Assembly: GCA_026394315.1 (NCBI GenBank)
Contig: JAPKYM010000046.1
Span: 1 to 6,339 of the forward strand
Reading direction: 5' to 3'
DNA: 6,339 nt
DNA from: Candidatus Bathyarchaeota archaeon
GTDB lineage: Archaea; Thermoproteota; Bathyarchaeia; 40CM-2-53-6; RBG-13-38-9
This document shows positions 1 to 5,963 of the stretch, piece by piece. The translations under genes and the position numbers were made by a program. Below the pieces are notes generated by a model, which did not search any database, was not told the DNA's origin, and was given only the letters and a program-made list of their open reading frames with translations. The number at the start of each line of letters is the position of its first letter. Within the stretch, counting starts at the first letter, position 1.

Positions 1-1622
1 GTATACTCGTCTATCCCTATGCACACCTCTCAAGTGACCTAGGTCCACCATCTGTAGCGATTCCCCTCCTAAGAAGGATCGCTGAACTCCTATCAGGAGA
101 AGGTTATGATGTCAAACGTAGCCCATTCGGATATTACAAGAGTTTCAAGCTGGAATGCAAAGGCCATCCATTGGCAGAGCTATCAAGAAGTATCACAATC
201 GAGAAGGCCAAAGAGAAATCTCAGGTTATTCCGACAAAATACATGATACTCGAGACCGATGGCAAGCTTACCGAGCCTGAAGAATACCTCTCGCGCCCAG
301 ATTCAGAGTTCAAGTCCCTTGTTCTGAAGGAGGCTTTGAGGAAAGAGCTTCCCGGAGGGACGCCAAGATATCTTGAGTATTGCAGAAAATTTGGGATTGA
401 ATGGGAGCCTTACTCGGACGTTGGTCACATGAGGTATGGCCCTGAAGGTACCTTACTTTTCGATCTTATCAGTGAGTATGCTTGGCTGCAGGCTGACTCA
501 ATAGGCATTCCAGTGGTTCGCGTGAGGGGCACAAACATGTTCAACCTCTCAATCAAGCCTGTCAGAGAGCATGCCAAACTCTTCGGAGACAGACTCTACG
601 AAATAGATTTGGACGAGAAACAATTTGTACTAAGATATGCCGCCTGCCATCAGCAGTTTGCAATGGTCAAAGACTGGTCCTTGAGCTATAAGCAACTGCC
701 CTTCGGCACATTTGAGCTAGCAGACAGCTACAGACTAGAGCAGAGTGGAGAACTCCTGCTGTGCTTCAGAGTAAGAAAGCTACACATGCCCGACCTTCAC
801 ATCTATTGCAGAGATGTGAGTGAGGCGGAAGAGGCGTCGAGAAAGGTTCATGAAAAGATCTACAGTGAAATACGAAGACTCGGTAGAGAGTATGTCTCGA
901 TATACAATACCACAAAGGAGTTCTTTGAACAAAACAGAGAGTTCTTTATGGATCTTGTGAAGGTTGAGCAGAAACCTATACTCTTGAACTTCGTACCCGA
1001 AGATATCTTCTATTGGGTTCTCAACGTGGAGTACACTATAATAGATGACTTGAATAGGCCGCGTGAGATCGCGACTTTCCAAATAGACGTCGGTAACGCC
1101 AAACGCTTTGGCATAACGTACACAGACTCCGAAGGGCAAAGGAAATTTCCAGCAATAATCCATACCGCATTGATCGGAACAATTGAGCGATATCTCTTTA
1201 CTGTTCTGGATTCTGCCGCAAAAGCTGAAGGTAAAGGAGAGAAGCCGAGTTTCCCAGCATGGCTCTCACCAGTTCAGATCAGAATAGTTCCTGTAACATC
1301 CAACCAGCTTGGAGACGCTAACAGGATCGCGGATGAGCTTGAAAAGAATGGCATCAGAGTAGACATCGACGATCGAGAAGAAACCCTCCAGAAAAAGATC
1401 AGAGAAGCAGAAGTCAGCTGGGTGCCATATGTCGTGGTCATTGGTCAAAGAGAATCCGGAGCAAAGGCATTTCCAGTCAGGGTGAGAGGAGAGGGACTGC
1501 CCAAGAGCATGACAATTGACGCTCTGACCATAGAGATCAAGCACCTGACGCAGGGATTTCCATCAATTCCTCTGCCAATCCCTAGGTTACTTGGTAAGAG
1601 GCCCGGCTACAGGAGGAATTAG
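1..1622 (+). CDS. thrS: Threonyl-tRNA synthetase, archaeal type (5' end cut by window)
   Basis: Cytoplasmic class II synthetase that charges tRNA-Thr with threonine. The frame is open from the first full codon at 3 to the stop at 1620-1622, giving 539 visible residues; archaeal homologues are about 610-630 long, so roughly 80 N-terminal residues lie to the left. A TTG at 171 is an internal Leu codon, not the start: the 56 residues before it match the archaeal editing domain (YPYAHLSSDLGPPS, then SPFGYYKSF and KGHPLAELSRSI). The catalytic domain follows. The three expected zinc ligands are visible: Cys in RYAACHQQF (codon 645), His in MPDLHIYC (798) and His in AIIHTALIG (1161). Motif 2 surrounds DSYRLEQSGE...CFRVRKL (about 723-782) and motif 3 is GTIERYL (about 1176-1196). 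The C-terminal anticodon-binding domain begins near IRIVPVTSNQL (about 1278). No frameshift or missing key residue is seen. It is separated from the next gene by a promoter, so probably forms the end of its transcript. Confidence 0.96.
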   Translation, partial: ILVYPYAHLSSDLGPPSVAIPLLRRIAELLSGEGYDVKRSPFGYYKSFKLECKGHPLAELSRSITIEKAKEKSQVIPTKYMILETDGKLTEPEEYLSRPDSEFKSLVLKEALRKELPGGTPRYLEYCRKFGIEWEPYSDVGHMRYGPEGTLLFDLISEYAWLQADSIGIPVVRVRGTNMFNLSIKPVREHAKLFGDRLYEIDLDEKQFVLRYAACHQQFAMVKDWSLSYKQLPFGTFELADSYRLEQSGELLLCFRVRKLHMPDLHIYCRDVSEAEEASRKVHEKIYSEIRRLGREYVSIYNTTKEFFEQNREFFMDLVKVEQKPILLNFVPEDIFYWVLNVEYTIIDDLNRPREIATFQIDVGNAKRFGITYTDSEGQRKFPAIIHTALIGTIERYLFTVLDSAAKAEGKGEKPSFPAWLSPVQIRIVPVTSNQLGDANRIADELEKNGIRVDIDDREETLQKKIREAEVSWVPYVVVIGQRESGAKAFPVRVRGEGLPKSMTIDALTIEIKHLTQGFPSIPLPIPRLLGKRPGYRRN

Positions 1623-1653
1623 GCATGCCCTTCCTGCCGCTGGCTTCAACATT

Positions 1654-1666
1654 GAAAGTTTTATAT
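1654..1666 (+). promoter_or_regulatory. Archaeal BRE/TATA promoter for the small membrane protein
   Basis: A purine-rich GAAAG (1654-1658), BRE-like, runs directly into TTTTATAT (1659-1666). With the usual archaeal spacing of about 25 bp, transcription would begin near 1688-1692. That favours the ATG at 1709 over the GTG at 1694 as the start of the following gene, or makes the GTG nearly leaderless. Confidence 0.55.
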
Positions 1667-1693
1667 GATCACTCAGCTTATTGACAGAGGATT

Positions 1694-1987
1694 GTGAAGG
1701 GATATAACATGAACAAAGATCAGACGTATGGCGGATTGATCCTTTTCATCTCATTGATTGTGGCAATAGTCTACATAGCTGGCTTTTTCGCCCCGTGGGT
1801 TTCCATGTATCTCTCCGCGTGGCCAGCGTGGCTCAACTGGTGGGCTGTGGCTATCCCCGTCTTCCTGTTCGTCTTGGCCGCCCTGTTGATCTGCATGTGG
1901 ATAGGTTGGACCATGCTCACAACCCCTCCGCCTGCCCCCCTTGAGACTGAAGTAACCCCAGAACCCAAGTCAGAGAGTAAGGACTAG
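1694..1987 (+). CDS. Small two-helix, tryptophan-rich membrane protein, unknown function
   Basis: I do not recognise this family. From the GTG at 1694 it is 97 residues; the ATG at 1709 gives 92 and fits the predicted transcription start better, though neither has a strong ribosome-binding site (AGAGG sits only 3 nt before the GTG; GAAGGGAT lies before the ATG). Two hydrophobic helices are clear, about residues 12-34 (GGLILFISLIVAIVYIAG) and 50-73 (AVAIPVFLFVLAALLICMWIGW). Seven Trp occur in 97 residues, mostly in the short loop between helices (SAWPAWLNWW) and at the end of helix 2, suggesting an interfacial hairpin. The last 22 residues form a Pro/Glu/Lys/Ser tail (TTPPPAPLETEVTPEPK), probably disordered. 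There is no cleavable-looking signal peptide and no cysteine or catalytic motif. It has its own promoter and faces the KaiC gene convergently, so it looks monocistronic. Confidence 0.75.
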   Translation: MKGYNMNKDQTYGGLILFISLIVAIVYIAGFFAPWVSMYLSAWPAWLNWWAVAIPVFLFVLAALLICMWIGWTMLTTPPPAPLETEVTPEPKSESKD

Positions 1988-2010
1988 CTAAGATCGAAGA
2001 TTAAACCGTA

Positions 2011-2027
2011 TCCCGCCGTGAGCGGGA
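2011..2027. terminator. Possible hairpin between convergent genes
   Basis: TCCCGC (2011-2016), loop CGTGA, GCGGGA (2022-2027) forms a perfect 6-bp GC-rich stem in the 82-bp gap between the stops of the membrane protein and the KaiC-like gene. The right arm can alternatively pair with CCCGC at 2028-2032 only as a tight palindrome. No T-run follows on either strand, which archaeal termination normally uses, so a terminator role is uncertain. Confidence 0.3.
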
Positions 2028-2069
2028 CCCGCTTTACCTGTTTCGGGAAATGGGATCTCTGAAAGGAGG

Positions 2070-2813
2070 CTAGAACACGCTTTCTCTTGAATAAATCTCG
2101 ATCCCTTTCTCGGTTATTCTGTATGGCCTGATCTGAGTATCGATAGGGGTTTCTCTCATCTTCTCTATCTGAATGACCCGAGTTATGGCCTTTCCCACCT
2201 GCAGTGTCTGTAGTACGATCACGCCGTGAGCCAAATACTCTTCCAGTTGAACATTTCTCTCCAAGCCTGCTATTCTGAGTTCCGTAGTCATGATAGTAGT
2301 GGCATCAGTTGAGGACAGGGTATCTACAAGATCCAGTATGACGGACCGTCGCTGCGTCGTATCTTGGTAATGGAAGACAAGAGACGTTATTGGATCAACG
2401 GCCAGTCTCTTGGCGCCCAAGGATTTGACCTCGGCTTTTATTCTCGCTATTACCCACTCCATGGAGAAGTCTTTCTTGCCTATTGTAAGCTTGCTGGACT
2501 TGGCTTCACCTTCGACATTTTGGGACGGTGATACATCTATAAAAGCCCATTTGTTTGCCTTCTCAAAGCCAGGTATGTCCCAGCCGAATGATGTCATCTC
2601 TCTTATCAGGTGATTTCTATTCTCGTCCAATGTGATGAAGAGTCCAGGCTCCCCGTGATTCACAATTCCATTGACTAGATACTGCGCGCATAGTATGGTC
2701 TTGCCTGTACCAGGACCGCCAACTACAAGGACAACCCGACCCTTCGGGATACCTCCAGCCAACATCTCATCAAGACCACTGATGCCAGTTGGTATTCTCT
2801 CGACCTTTGACAT
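2070..2813 (-). CDS. KaiC/RadA-like single-domain ATPase
   Basis: A 247-residue RecA-fold P-loop ATPase of the archaeal KaiC-like (RAD55/COG0467) group. I start it at the ATG at 2813 (MSKVERIPTGISGLDEMLAGG), where homologues begin; an upstream ATG at 2882 would add 23 residues with no family similarity and would lie upstream of the likely TATA box. In this numbering, Walker A GGPGTGKT is at 32-39, the KaiC-like acidic pair in FITLDEN at about 63-64 (general base region), and Walker B around LAVDPITSL with Asp140. The TTEL at 176-179 corresponds to the region after the core strand, and the tail IEKMRETPID...YRITEKGIEIY is typical of these proteins. Only one KaiC domain is present, so it is not a clock KaiC; no phosphorylation-site logic can be assigned. 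Archaeal homologues are implicated in signalling, motility and regulation, but its substrate here is unknown. It stands alone, divergent from the coiled-coil gene. Confidence 0.9.
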   Translation of the reverse strand: MSKVERIPTGISGLDEMLAGGIPKGRVVLVVGGPGTGKTILCAQYLVNGIVNHGEPGLFITLDENRNHLIREMTSFGWDIPGFEKANKWAFIDVSPSQNVEGEAKSSKLTIGKKDFSMEWVIARIKAEVKSLGAKRLAVDPITSLVFHYQDTTQRRSVILDLVDTLSSTDATTIMTTELRIAGLERNVQLEEYLAHGVIVLQTLQVGKAITRVIQIEKMRETPIDTQIRPYRITEKGIEIYSRESVF

Positions 2814-2851
2814 GTGACCAACACTCGACAGCCTAAATATGCCTAAGGAGC

Positions 2852-2870
2852 AATTTAATAATCTTGAGTA
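2852..2870 (-). promoter_or_regulatory. Likely TATA/BRE promoter of the KaiC-like gene
   Basis: Read on the minus strand, a CTCAAG-containing element is followed by TTATTAAAT (plus coordinates about 2853-2861). A start about 25 bp further on, near 2831, would give an 18-nt leader to the ATG at 2813. This supports the shorter reading of the ATPase. Confidence 0.45.
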
Positions 2871-2883
2871 TGCTACATGCATT

Positions 2884-2931
2884 CGATACTTCTAGTATCG
2901 GCAACTTGAGATCAAGTCAGCGCGTACGCTG
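2884..2931. repeat. Three consecutive inverted repeats in the divergent intergenic region
   Basis: Three dyads follow one another. CGATACT-TCT-AGTATCG at 2884-2900 has 7-bp arms and a 3-nt centre. ACTTGA-GA-TCAAGT at 2904-2917 has 6-bp arms and a 2-nt centre. CAGCG-CGTA-CGCTG at 2918-2931 has 5-bp arms and contains the 8-bp palindrome GCGTACGC. The arms of different dyads differ in sequence, so they are not copies of one repeat. They lie between the KaiC-like promoter and the TATA box of the coiled-coil gene, where operators are expected. The short centres suit protein-bound dyads better than RNA hairpins. Confidence 0.6.
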
Positions 2932-2950
2932 CAGGACTTGCATTCTAAAC

Positions 2951-2960
2951 GCATATATCC
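2951..2960 (+). promoter_or_regulatory. TATA box of the coiled-coil gene
   Basis: GCATATATCC, preceded by CTAAAC as a BRE-like stretch, is the best TATA match ahead of the GTG at 3013. The predicted transcription start is near 2980, giving a leader of about 30 nt. It sits just downstream of the three dyads and 11 bp before another inverted repeat. Confidence 0.5.
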
Positions 2961-2970
2961 ATCAGAATGG

Positions 2971-2997
2971 AAGAGATACCTAGACTGCTGATCTCTT
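2971..2997. repeat. Inverted repeat over the likely transcription start
   Basis: AAGAGAT (2971-2977) and ATCTCTT (2991-2997) are perfect 7-bp arms separated by 13 nt. The element straddles the predicted transcription start near 2980 and ends 15 nt before the GTG at 3013. It could be an operator for a dimeric repressor, or a leader hairpin if transcription starts earlier than predicted. Confidence 0.45.
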
Positions 2998-3012
2998 GCG
3001 ACAGTTTGGTGT

Positions 3013-3597
3013 GTGAAGTTGGAGAAAGAAGATTTTGAAATGGCAGTTAGTTCAGCGGAGAAACAATCCTCCTATTTCAGGTTAGAACAAGTTGGTTTGA
3101 GATCTGCTCTCGAAGAACTTAAGAAAATGCGTGAAAGTCACGAGATTAACGAAGCTCTCTACGGAGAGTTTTACGAGAGGTACTCCCAGAGGCTCTCGGA
3201 TATAAACGAGAAGGCAGAACAGTACCGGCGTATTACCCAAAGCATTAGACACCTTTCGAAATACGAGAAAGAACTGGAACTTCTCAGGTCATCTCAAAAG
3301 GAATTGGTACAGCGGCTAGAGAAAACTGAAAGCAGACTCGAGGAGGAGCGAGGTAAAGTCCTAGACATGGCAGAAAAATTCGGAATAATAGTCGCCCCCC
3401 GCGAGGAAGCACGACCCGTTCGGGAAGTCGTGAAGCCGGTTCAAGAAGAACTAAGGCCAGCTACGATTACAGCGCGCACGCCACCCGTGACCACCCCTTC
3501 ACCAACAGAGATTTCAGAAGCAGAGTCAGAGATTGAGCGTCTCAGAAAGGAAATATTGGCTGAACTCGAGAGAGTCAAAACCCAGACCAAGAAATAG
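3013..3597 (+). CDS. Coiled-coil protein with SHOCT-like helical pair, unknown function
   Basis: A 194-residue, highly charged cytoplasmic protein with no signal peptide, membrane segment or cysteine. Residues about 30-62 (ALEELKKMRESHEINEALY then GEFYERYSQRL) follow the pattern 'LxxLkklxxxgeIxxxxYxxxxxrl' seen in SHOCT-type short helical pairs. A long coiled coil follows, about 60-125, with Leu heptads in KELELLRSSQKELVQRLEK. Next come a Pro/Thr-rich linker (about 128-168, with TITARTPPVTTPSPTE) and a final amphipathic helix (168-190, EIERLRKEILAELERV). The GTG at 3013 is the most upstream start but lacks a well-spaced ribosome-binding site; an ATG at 3040 would drop nine residues and has GGAG 15 nt upstream. 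It is divergent from the KaiC-like ATPase and 112 bp upstream of the zinc-ribbon gene on the same strand, so cotranscription with the latter is possible. The architecture suggests a scaffold or assembly factor; that is inference. Confidence 0.8.
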   Translation: MKLEKEDFEMAVSSAEKQSSYFRLEQVGLRSALEELKKMRESHEINEALYGEFYERYSQRLSDINEKAEQYRRITQSIRHLSKYEKELELLRSSQKELVQRLEKTESRLEEERGKVLDMAEKFGIIVAPREEARPVREVVKPVQEELRPATITARTPPVTTPSPTEISEAESEIERLRKEILAELERVKTQTKK

Positions 3598-3709
3598 CTT
3601 CCAAAGGATGAAACTAAAGACTATAGAGGTTAGCCAGTGTTCGAAAAGGACATGTTGTGATGAGTGCAAGGAGGAGGTTCCAGCCCTTCGGTAAAGAAAG
3701 GAACCTACA

Positions 3710-4162
3710 TTGTTCTTGAGCCAGATAGGAGTGCAGCTGGACTGGCAAATCGTATCAATAGTTCTACCCTTCGTGATGGTCATCGTAGTCATTATGTTTG
3801 GCGAGATCCTTTTCTGGAGAAGTCATCAGAACAATATATCAAAGGAAGTCACGGTAATGTCAGACCCTTCGCAGATATCTGACACCAAAAACGATCACAG
3901 TGGCTCTCCAGAGAGCTTTCTTCAAAGGCTACGGATAGAACTTGAACAGCTTTCAAGTATGTATTCCTCTGGAGAGATTACCCGAAAGCAGTTCTCAGAG
4001 CGAGTTCGTAAGATTGAAAATGAGTTTTCAGTCCTTAGAGCTCCAATACCCATTGCTGAGCCACCAAAAGCGGTCCGGTGCGTTCATTGTCAAGATGAGA
4101 TCCCGATAGACTCATTATACTGTGACAGGTGCGGCCGCTACCTTGGAAGTCTTTCGAAGTGA
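3710..4162 (+). CDS. Membrane-anchored protein with SHOCT-like segment and C-terminal zinc ribbon
   Basis: About 150 residues, unknown function. One N-terminal transmembrane helix is clear (about 14-36, IVSIVLPFVMVIVVIMFGEI), followed by a polar linker, a short two-helix segment (about 70-108, FLQRLRIELEQLSSMYSSG then EITRKQFSERVRKIENEF) of SHOCT-like pattern, and a zinc ribbon with Cys124, Cys127, Cys138 and Cys141 (CVHC...CDRC). The ribbon should be cytoplasmic if the helix is an N-out anchor; basic residues after the helix (FWRSHQ) support this. The start is uncertain: no ATG exists between the in-frame stop at 3692 and the helix. The TTG at 3710 has GAAAGG about 8 nt upstream; TTG at 3716 and GTG at 3731 are alternatives. 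An Arg-rich mini-frame beginning with an ATG at 3660 ends inside this start region (see findings). The shared helical-pair pattern with the preceding gene suggests the two proteins may interact. Confidence 0.75.
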   Translation: MFLSQIGVQLDWQIVSIVLPFVMVIVVIMFGEILFWRSHQNNISKEVTVMSDPSQISDTKNDHSGSPESFLQRLRIELEQLSSMYSSGEITRKQFSERVRKIENEFSVLRAPIPIAEPPKAVRCVHCQDEIPIDSLYCDRCGRYLGSLSK

Positions 4163-4206
4163 CTGCTGCGCGCCGAGTGCAGCTCAGCTGGTCGACTGCC
4201 GCCTTC

Positions 4207-4647
4207 TCAGCCTGATGTCTTGTTCACGGACCTGAAGAAGTAACGTGGCAATTGTGGCCAGCCGTCCATCTGAGCGGGCTCGAAATCGACTATCACATCC
4301 ATTCCTATCTGTGCGTCTCCAGGCTTATCTAGCATAATTCTTCCTGGAAGCGATATTCCTTCTTGTAACTTCACTATTCCTACCGTATATGGAACCTGTG
4401 AGGCGAACCTCTTGGGCGCAATATTGATCATCGAGTATGTGCGAAGTTGTCCTCTTCCGCTGAGCTGAATCCAACGAAGGTCTGAAGAATAACAGCTTGG
4501 GCACAGCATTCGCGGCGGTGCGAGGAGTTTGTTACATTTGGTGCATTTTACAGCCATTAGTCTCCCTTGACCACAGAATTTGTAGAAGTTCTGTATAGTT
4601 GGTAAGATATCGCCTTTCTCGTCTCTTTCAAAAATGATTTCTTCCAT
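4207..4647 (-). CDS. Zinc-ribbon/OB-fold (DUF35) acyl-CoA-associated protein
   Basis: A 146-residue protein with the standard DUF35 order: an N-terminal helix (LPTIQNFYKFCGQGRL), a rubredoxin-like zinc ribbon with Cys35, Cys38, Cys49 and Cys52 (CTKC...CPSC), then an OB-fold domain (about 64-140, GRGQLRTYSMI...VPYTVGIVKL...PGRIML). In methanogen work, a DUF35 protein bridges acetoacetyl-CoA thiolase and HMG-CoA synthase and shares the CoA-binding path, so the intermediate is channelled. Here its ATG follows the thiolase stop by 9 nt on the same strand, consistent with one operon and a complex with that thiolase. No strong ribosome-binding site is visible in the gap, so translation may be coupled. 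It ends convergently 44 bp from the zinc-ribbon gene. It has no enzymatic residues of its own. Family assignment is secure; exact CoA partner is inferred. Confidence 0.92.
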   Translation of the reverse strand: MEEIIFERDEKGDILPTIQNFYKFCGQGRLMAVKCTKCNKLLAPPRMLCPSCYSSDLRWIQLSGRGQLRTYSMINIAPKRFASQVPYTVGIVKLQEGISLPGRIMLDKPGDAQIGMDVIVDFEPAQMDGWPQLPRYFFRSVNKTSG

Positions 4648-4656
4648 TTCTCAGCC

Positions 4657-5832
4657 CTACTTGCTGGTTTTGTACACATGTACAACCGATGTTGATCCAT
4701 GTCCACCTACATTGTGAGTCAATCCTATTTCCGGGTCTTTGACTTGGCGGTGATCGGCTTGTCCAGTCAGCTGCAAGTACACCTCATAAGCCTGAGCTAC
4801 TCCCGTAGCGCCGACAGGGTGACCTTTAGATTTGAGCCCACCGCTCGTGTTGACCGGAATCGAGCCTGTAAGCTTGGTTTCACCTGATTCTATCAGTCTT
4901 CCCCCATCGCCTTTGGCACAGAACCCAAGATCCTCATAAGCGACAAGTTCAGCTATAGTGAAACAGTCATGGACCTCGGCAACATCAACATCTTTAGGTT
5001 CAATGCCCGCCATCTTGTAAGCCTCTCTAGAGGCCAAAATGCTAGCCTTCAGTGAAGTAAGATCCTCCCTCTCGTAAAGTCCGATAGTATCACTGGCCTG
5101 ACCACTGCCCAACACGTAAACAGGATTATCTGCGAATTTCTTTGCCAATTCTGGTCTAGTTAGGATCACGCAGGAAGCGCCGTCAGAAATTAGGGAACAG
5201 TCAAAGAGTTTCAGTGGGGATGCAACAATCCTTGAAGTCATAGCTTGCTCGACAGTTATCTCTTTTTGAATATGGGCCTTAGGATTCTTTGATCCATTAC
5301 TATGATTTTTCACCGCGATCATGGCAAGGTGTTCCTCCCTTGTCCCGTATTCGTGCATGTGAGCCCTTGCAATCAATGCAAACAAAGCGGGAAAAGTAAA
5401 GCCATGCCATTGCTCAAAGAAGTTGTCCGCGGAAAGCGCCAGATACTCCGTAGTATCTGAGGTTGGAAGATGAGTTTGCTTCTCGACGCCACCAACAATG
5501 ACCGTGTCTGCAAGCCCTGACGCAACTGCTTGAATGCCACATCGAAGAGCTACACCCGATGACGCACACGCATTCTCCGTCCTAGAGGCTGGAATGGGGT
5601 TCAATCCGAGCCAATCAGCCACCATAGGACCAGTGTGGCCTTGATGTTCAGTCGACTCCATCATGTGGCCGACGAATAGTGCCTTTATGTCTTTTCTTGG
5701 ATCAAGATTGGGGCACCTATCGAATGCTTCCTTACCTGCTTGTTGGAATATCTCTCTCGCAGATAGACCGTCAAGTTTTCCGAATCTTGACAAGCCTGCC
5801 GAAACGATTGCGGCTAATGGTTTTCCGGTCAA
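4657..5832 (-). CDS. Archaeal/SCP2-type thiolase (probable acetyl-CoA C-acetyltransferase)
   Basis: A 391-residue thiolase-fold enzyme, near the usual length for the group. It most likely condenses two acetyl-CoA to acetoacetyl-CoA, the first step of the mevalonate route to archaeal lipids. Nucleophilic Cys89 lies in TENACASSGVALRCG; His288 in AEVHDCFTIAE and His338 in GGLKSKGHPVGATG match the active-site histidines. The C-terminal loop reads HNVGGHGSTS, so the second Cys of bacterial biosynthetic thiolases (C-x-G) is absent, as is usual in archaeal and SCP2-type members. The start is a TTG at 5832 (TGKPLAAIVSAGLSRFGK fits the family N-terminus); between it and the upstream in-frame stop (5872-5874) there is no ATG or GTG. 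The TTG overlaps the stop of a 26-codon upstream frame. It is followed after 9 nt by the DUF35 gene and is divergent from the aldolase. No HMG-CoA synthase lies in the window. Other substrates, such as longer 3-ketoacyl-CoA, cannot be excluded. Confidence 0.92.
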   Translation of the reverse strand: MTGKPLAAIVSAGLSRFGKLDGLSAREIFQQAGKEAFDRCPNLDPRKDIKALFVGHMMESTEHQGHTGPMVADWLGLNPIPASRTENACASSGVALRCGIQAVASGLADTVIVGGVEKQTHLPTSDTTEYLALSADNFFEQWHGFTFPALFALIARAHMHEYGTREEHLAMIAVKNHSNGSKNPKAHIQKEITVEQAMTSRIVASPLKLFDCSLISDGASCVILTRPELAKKFADNPVYVLGSGQASDTIGLYEREDLTSLKASILASREAYKMAGIEPKDVDVAEVHDCFTIAELVAYEDLGFCAKGDGGRLIESGETKLTGSIPVNTSGGLKSKGHPVGATGVAQAYEVYLQLTGQADHRQVKDPEIGLTHNVGGHGSTSVVHVYKTSK

Positions 5833-5909
5833 CTCAGGTCGCCCACTAAAATCAAGGAGACGAATTTCAATCTATCTCTCGTCGCCTTCACGTCTCCCGT
5901 AATCTCCAT
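5829..5909 (-). other. Possible 26-codon upstream reading frame coupled to the thiolase
   Basis: On the minus strand an ATG at 5909 opens a 26-codon frame (MEITGDVKATRDR, then LKFVSLILVGDLS) whose TGA overlaps the thiolase TTG start as TTGA. Such a stop-start overlap is typical of translational coupling and would help a weak TTG start with no good ribosome-binding site of its own. AAGGT lies about 10 nt before the ATG. There is no family similarity I recognise, and 26 open codons can arise by chance. It may be a leader, not a functional protein. Confidence 0.3.
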
Positions 5910-5951
5910 TCATTTGTTAACCTTATGGAAGGGCTGCCGAGGGTTTTGGCT

Positions 5952-5963
5952 GAAACTAAATAA
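5952..5963 (+). promoter_or_regulatory. TATA/BRE element in the thiolase-aldolase divergent region
   Basis: GAAACTAAATAA reads as a BRE followed by a TATA box on the plus strand, with predicted transcription start near 5986 and a leader of about 28 nt to the ATG at 6014. On the minus strand the same AT core reads TTATTTAGTTT and could place a thiolase start near 5932, although no purine-rich BRE precedes it there. No other convincing TATA was found for either gene in this 181-bp gap. Confidence 0.4.

Noticed and set aside
171..173. TTG at 171 as the start of the threonyl-tRNA synthetase
   Set aside because: The frame stays open to the left edge and the 56 codons before it match the archaeal ThrRS editing domain, so this is an internal Leu codon in KGHPLAELSRS.
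780..1544. Minus-strand open frames inside thrS (780-1163 and 1266-1544)
   Set aside because: They are antisense to conserved synthetase sequence, show no recognisable domain, and have no promoter or ribosome-binding site.
2814..2882. Upstream ATG extending the KaiC-like ATPase by 23 residues
   Set aside because: The extension has no family similarity and overlaps the likely TATA box; the ATG at 2813 matches the usual N-terminus.
2883..3012. tRNA or structured RNA gene in the dyad-rich gap
   Set aside because: The stems do not form a cloverleaf; there is no T-loop consensus or acceptor stem, and the loops are very short.
3526..3792. Minus-strand frame across the coiled-coil/zinc-ribbon junction
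   Set aside because: It is antisense to two better-supported genes and has no recognisable motif.
3664..3882. 72-codon plus-strand frame from the GTG at 3664
   Set aside because: It overlaps the membrane zinc-ribbon gene in another frame, and its product has no membrane helix or recognisable motif, while the other frame has both.
4163..4206. Palindromic CAGCTCAGCTG and GTCGAC as a bidirectional terminator
   Set aside because: The first has a 1-nt centre and the longest plausible hairpin here has only a 4-bp stem, with no T-run on either strand.
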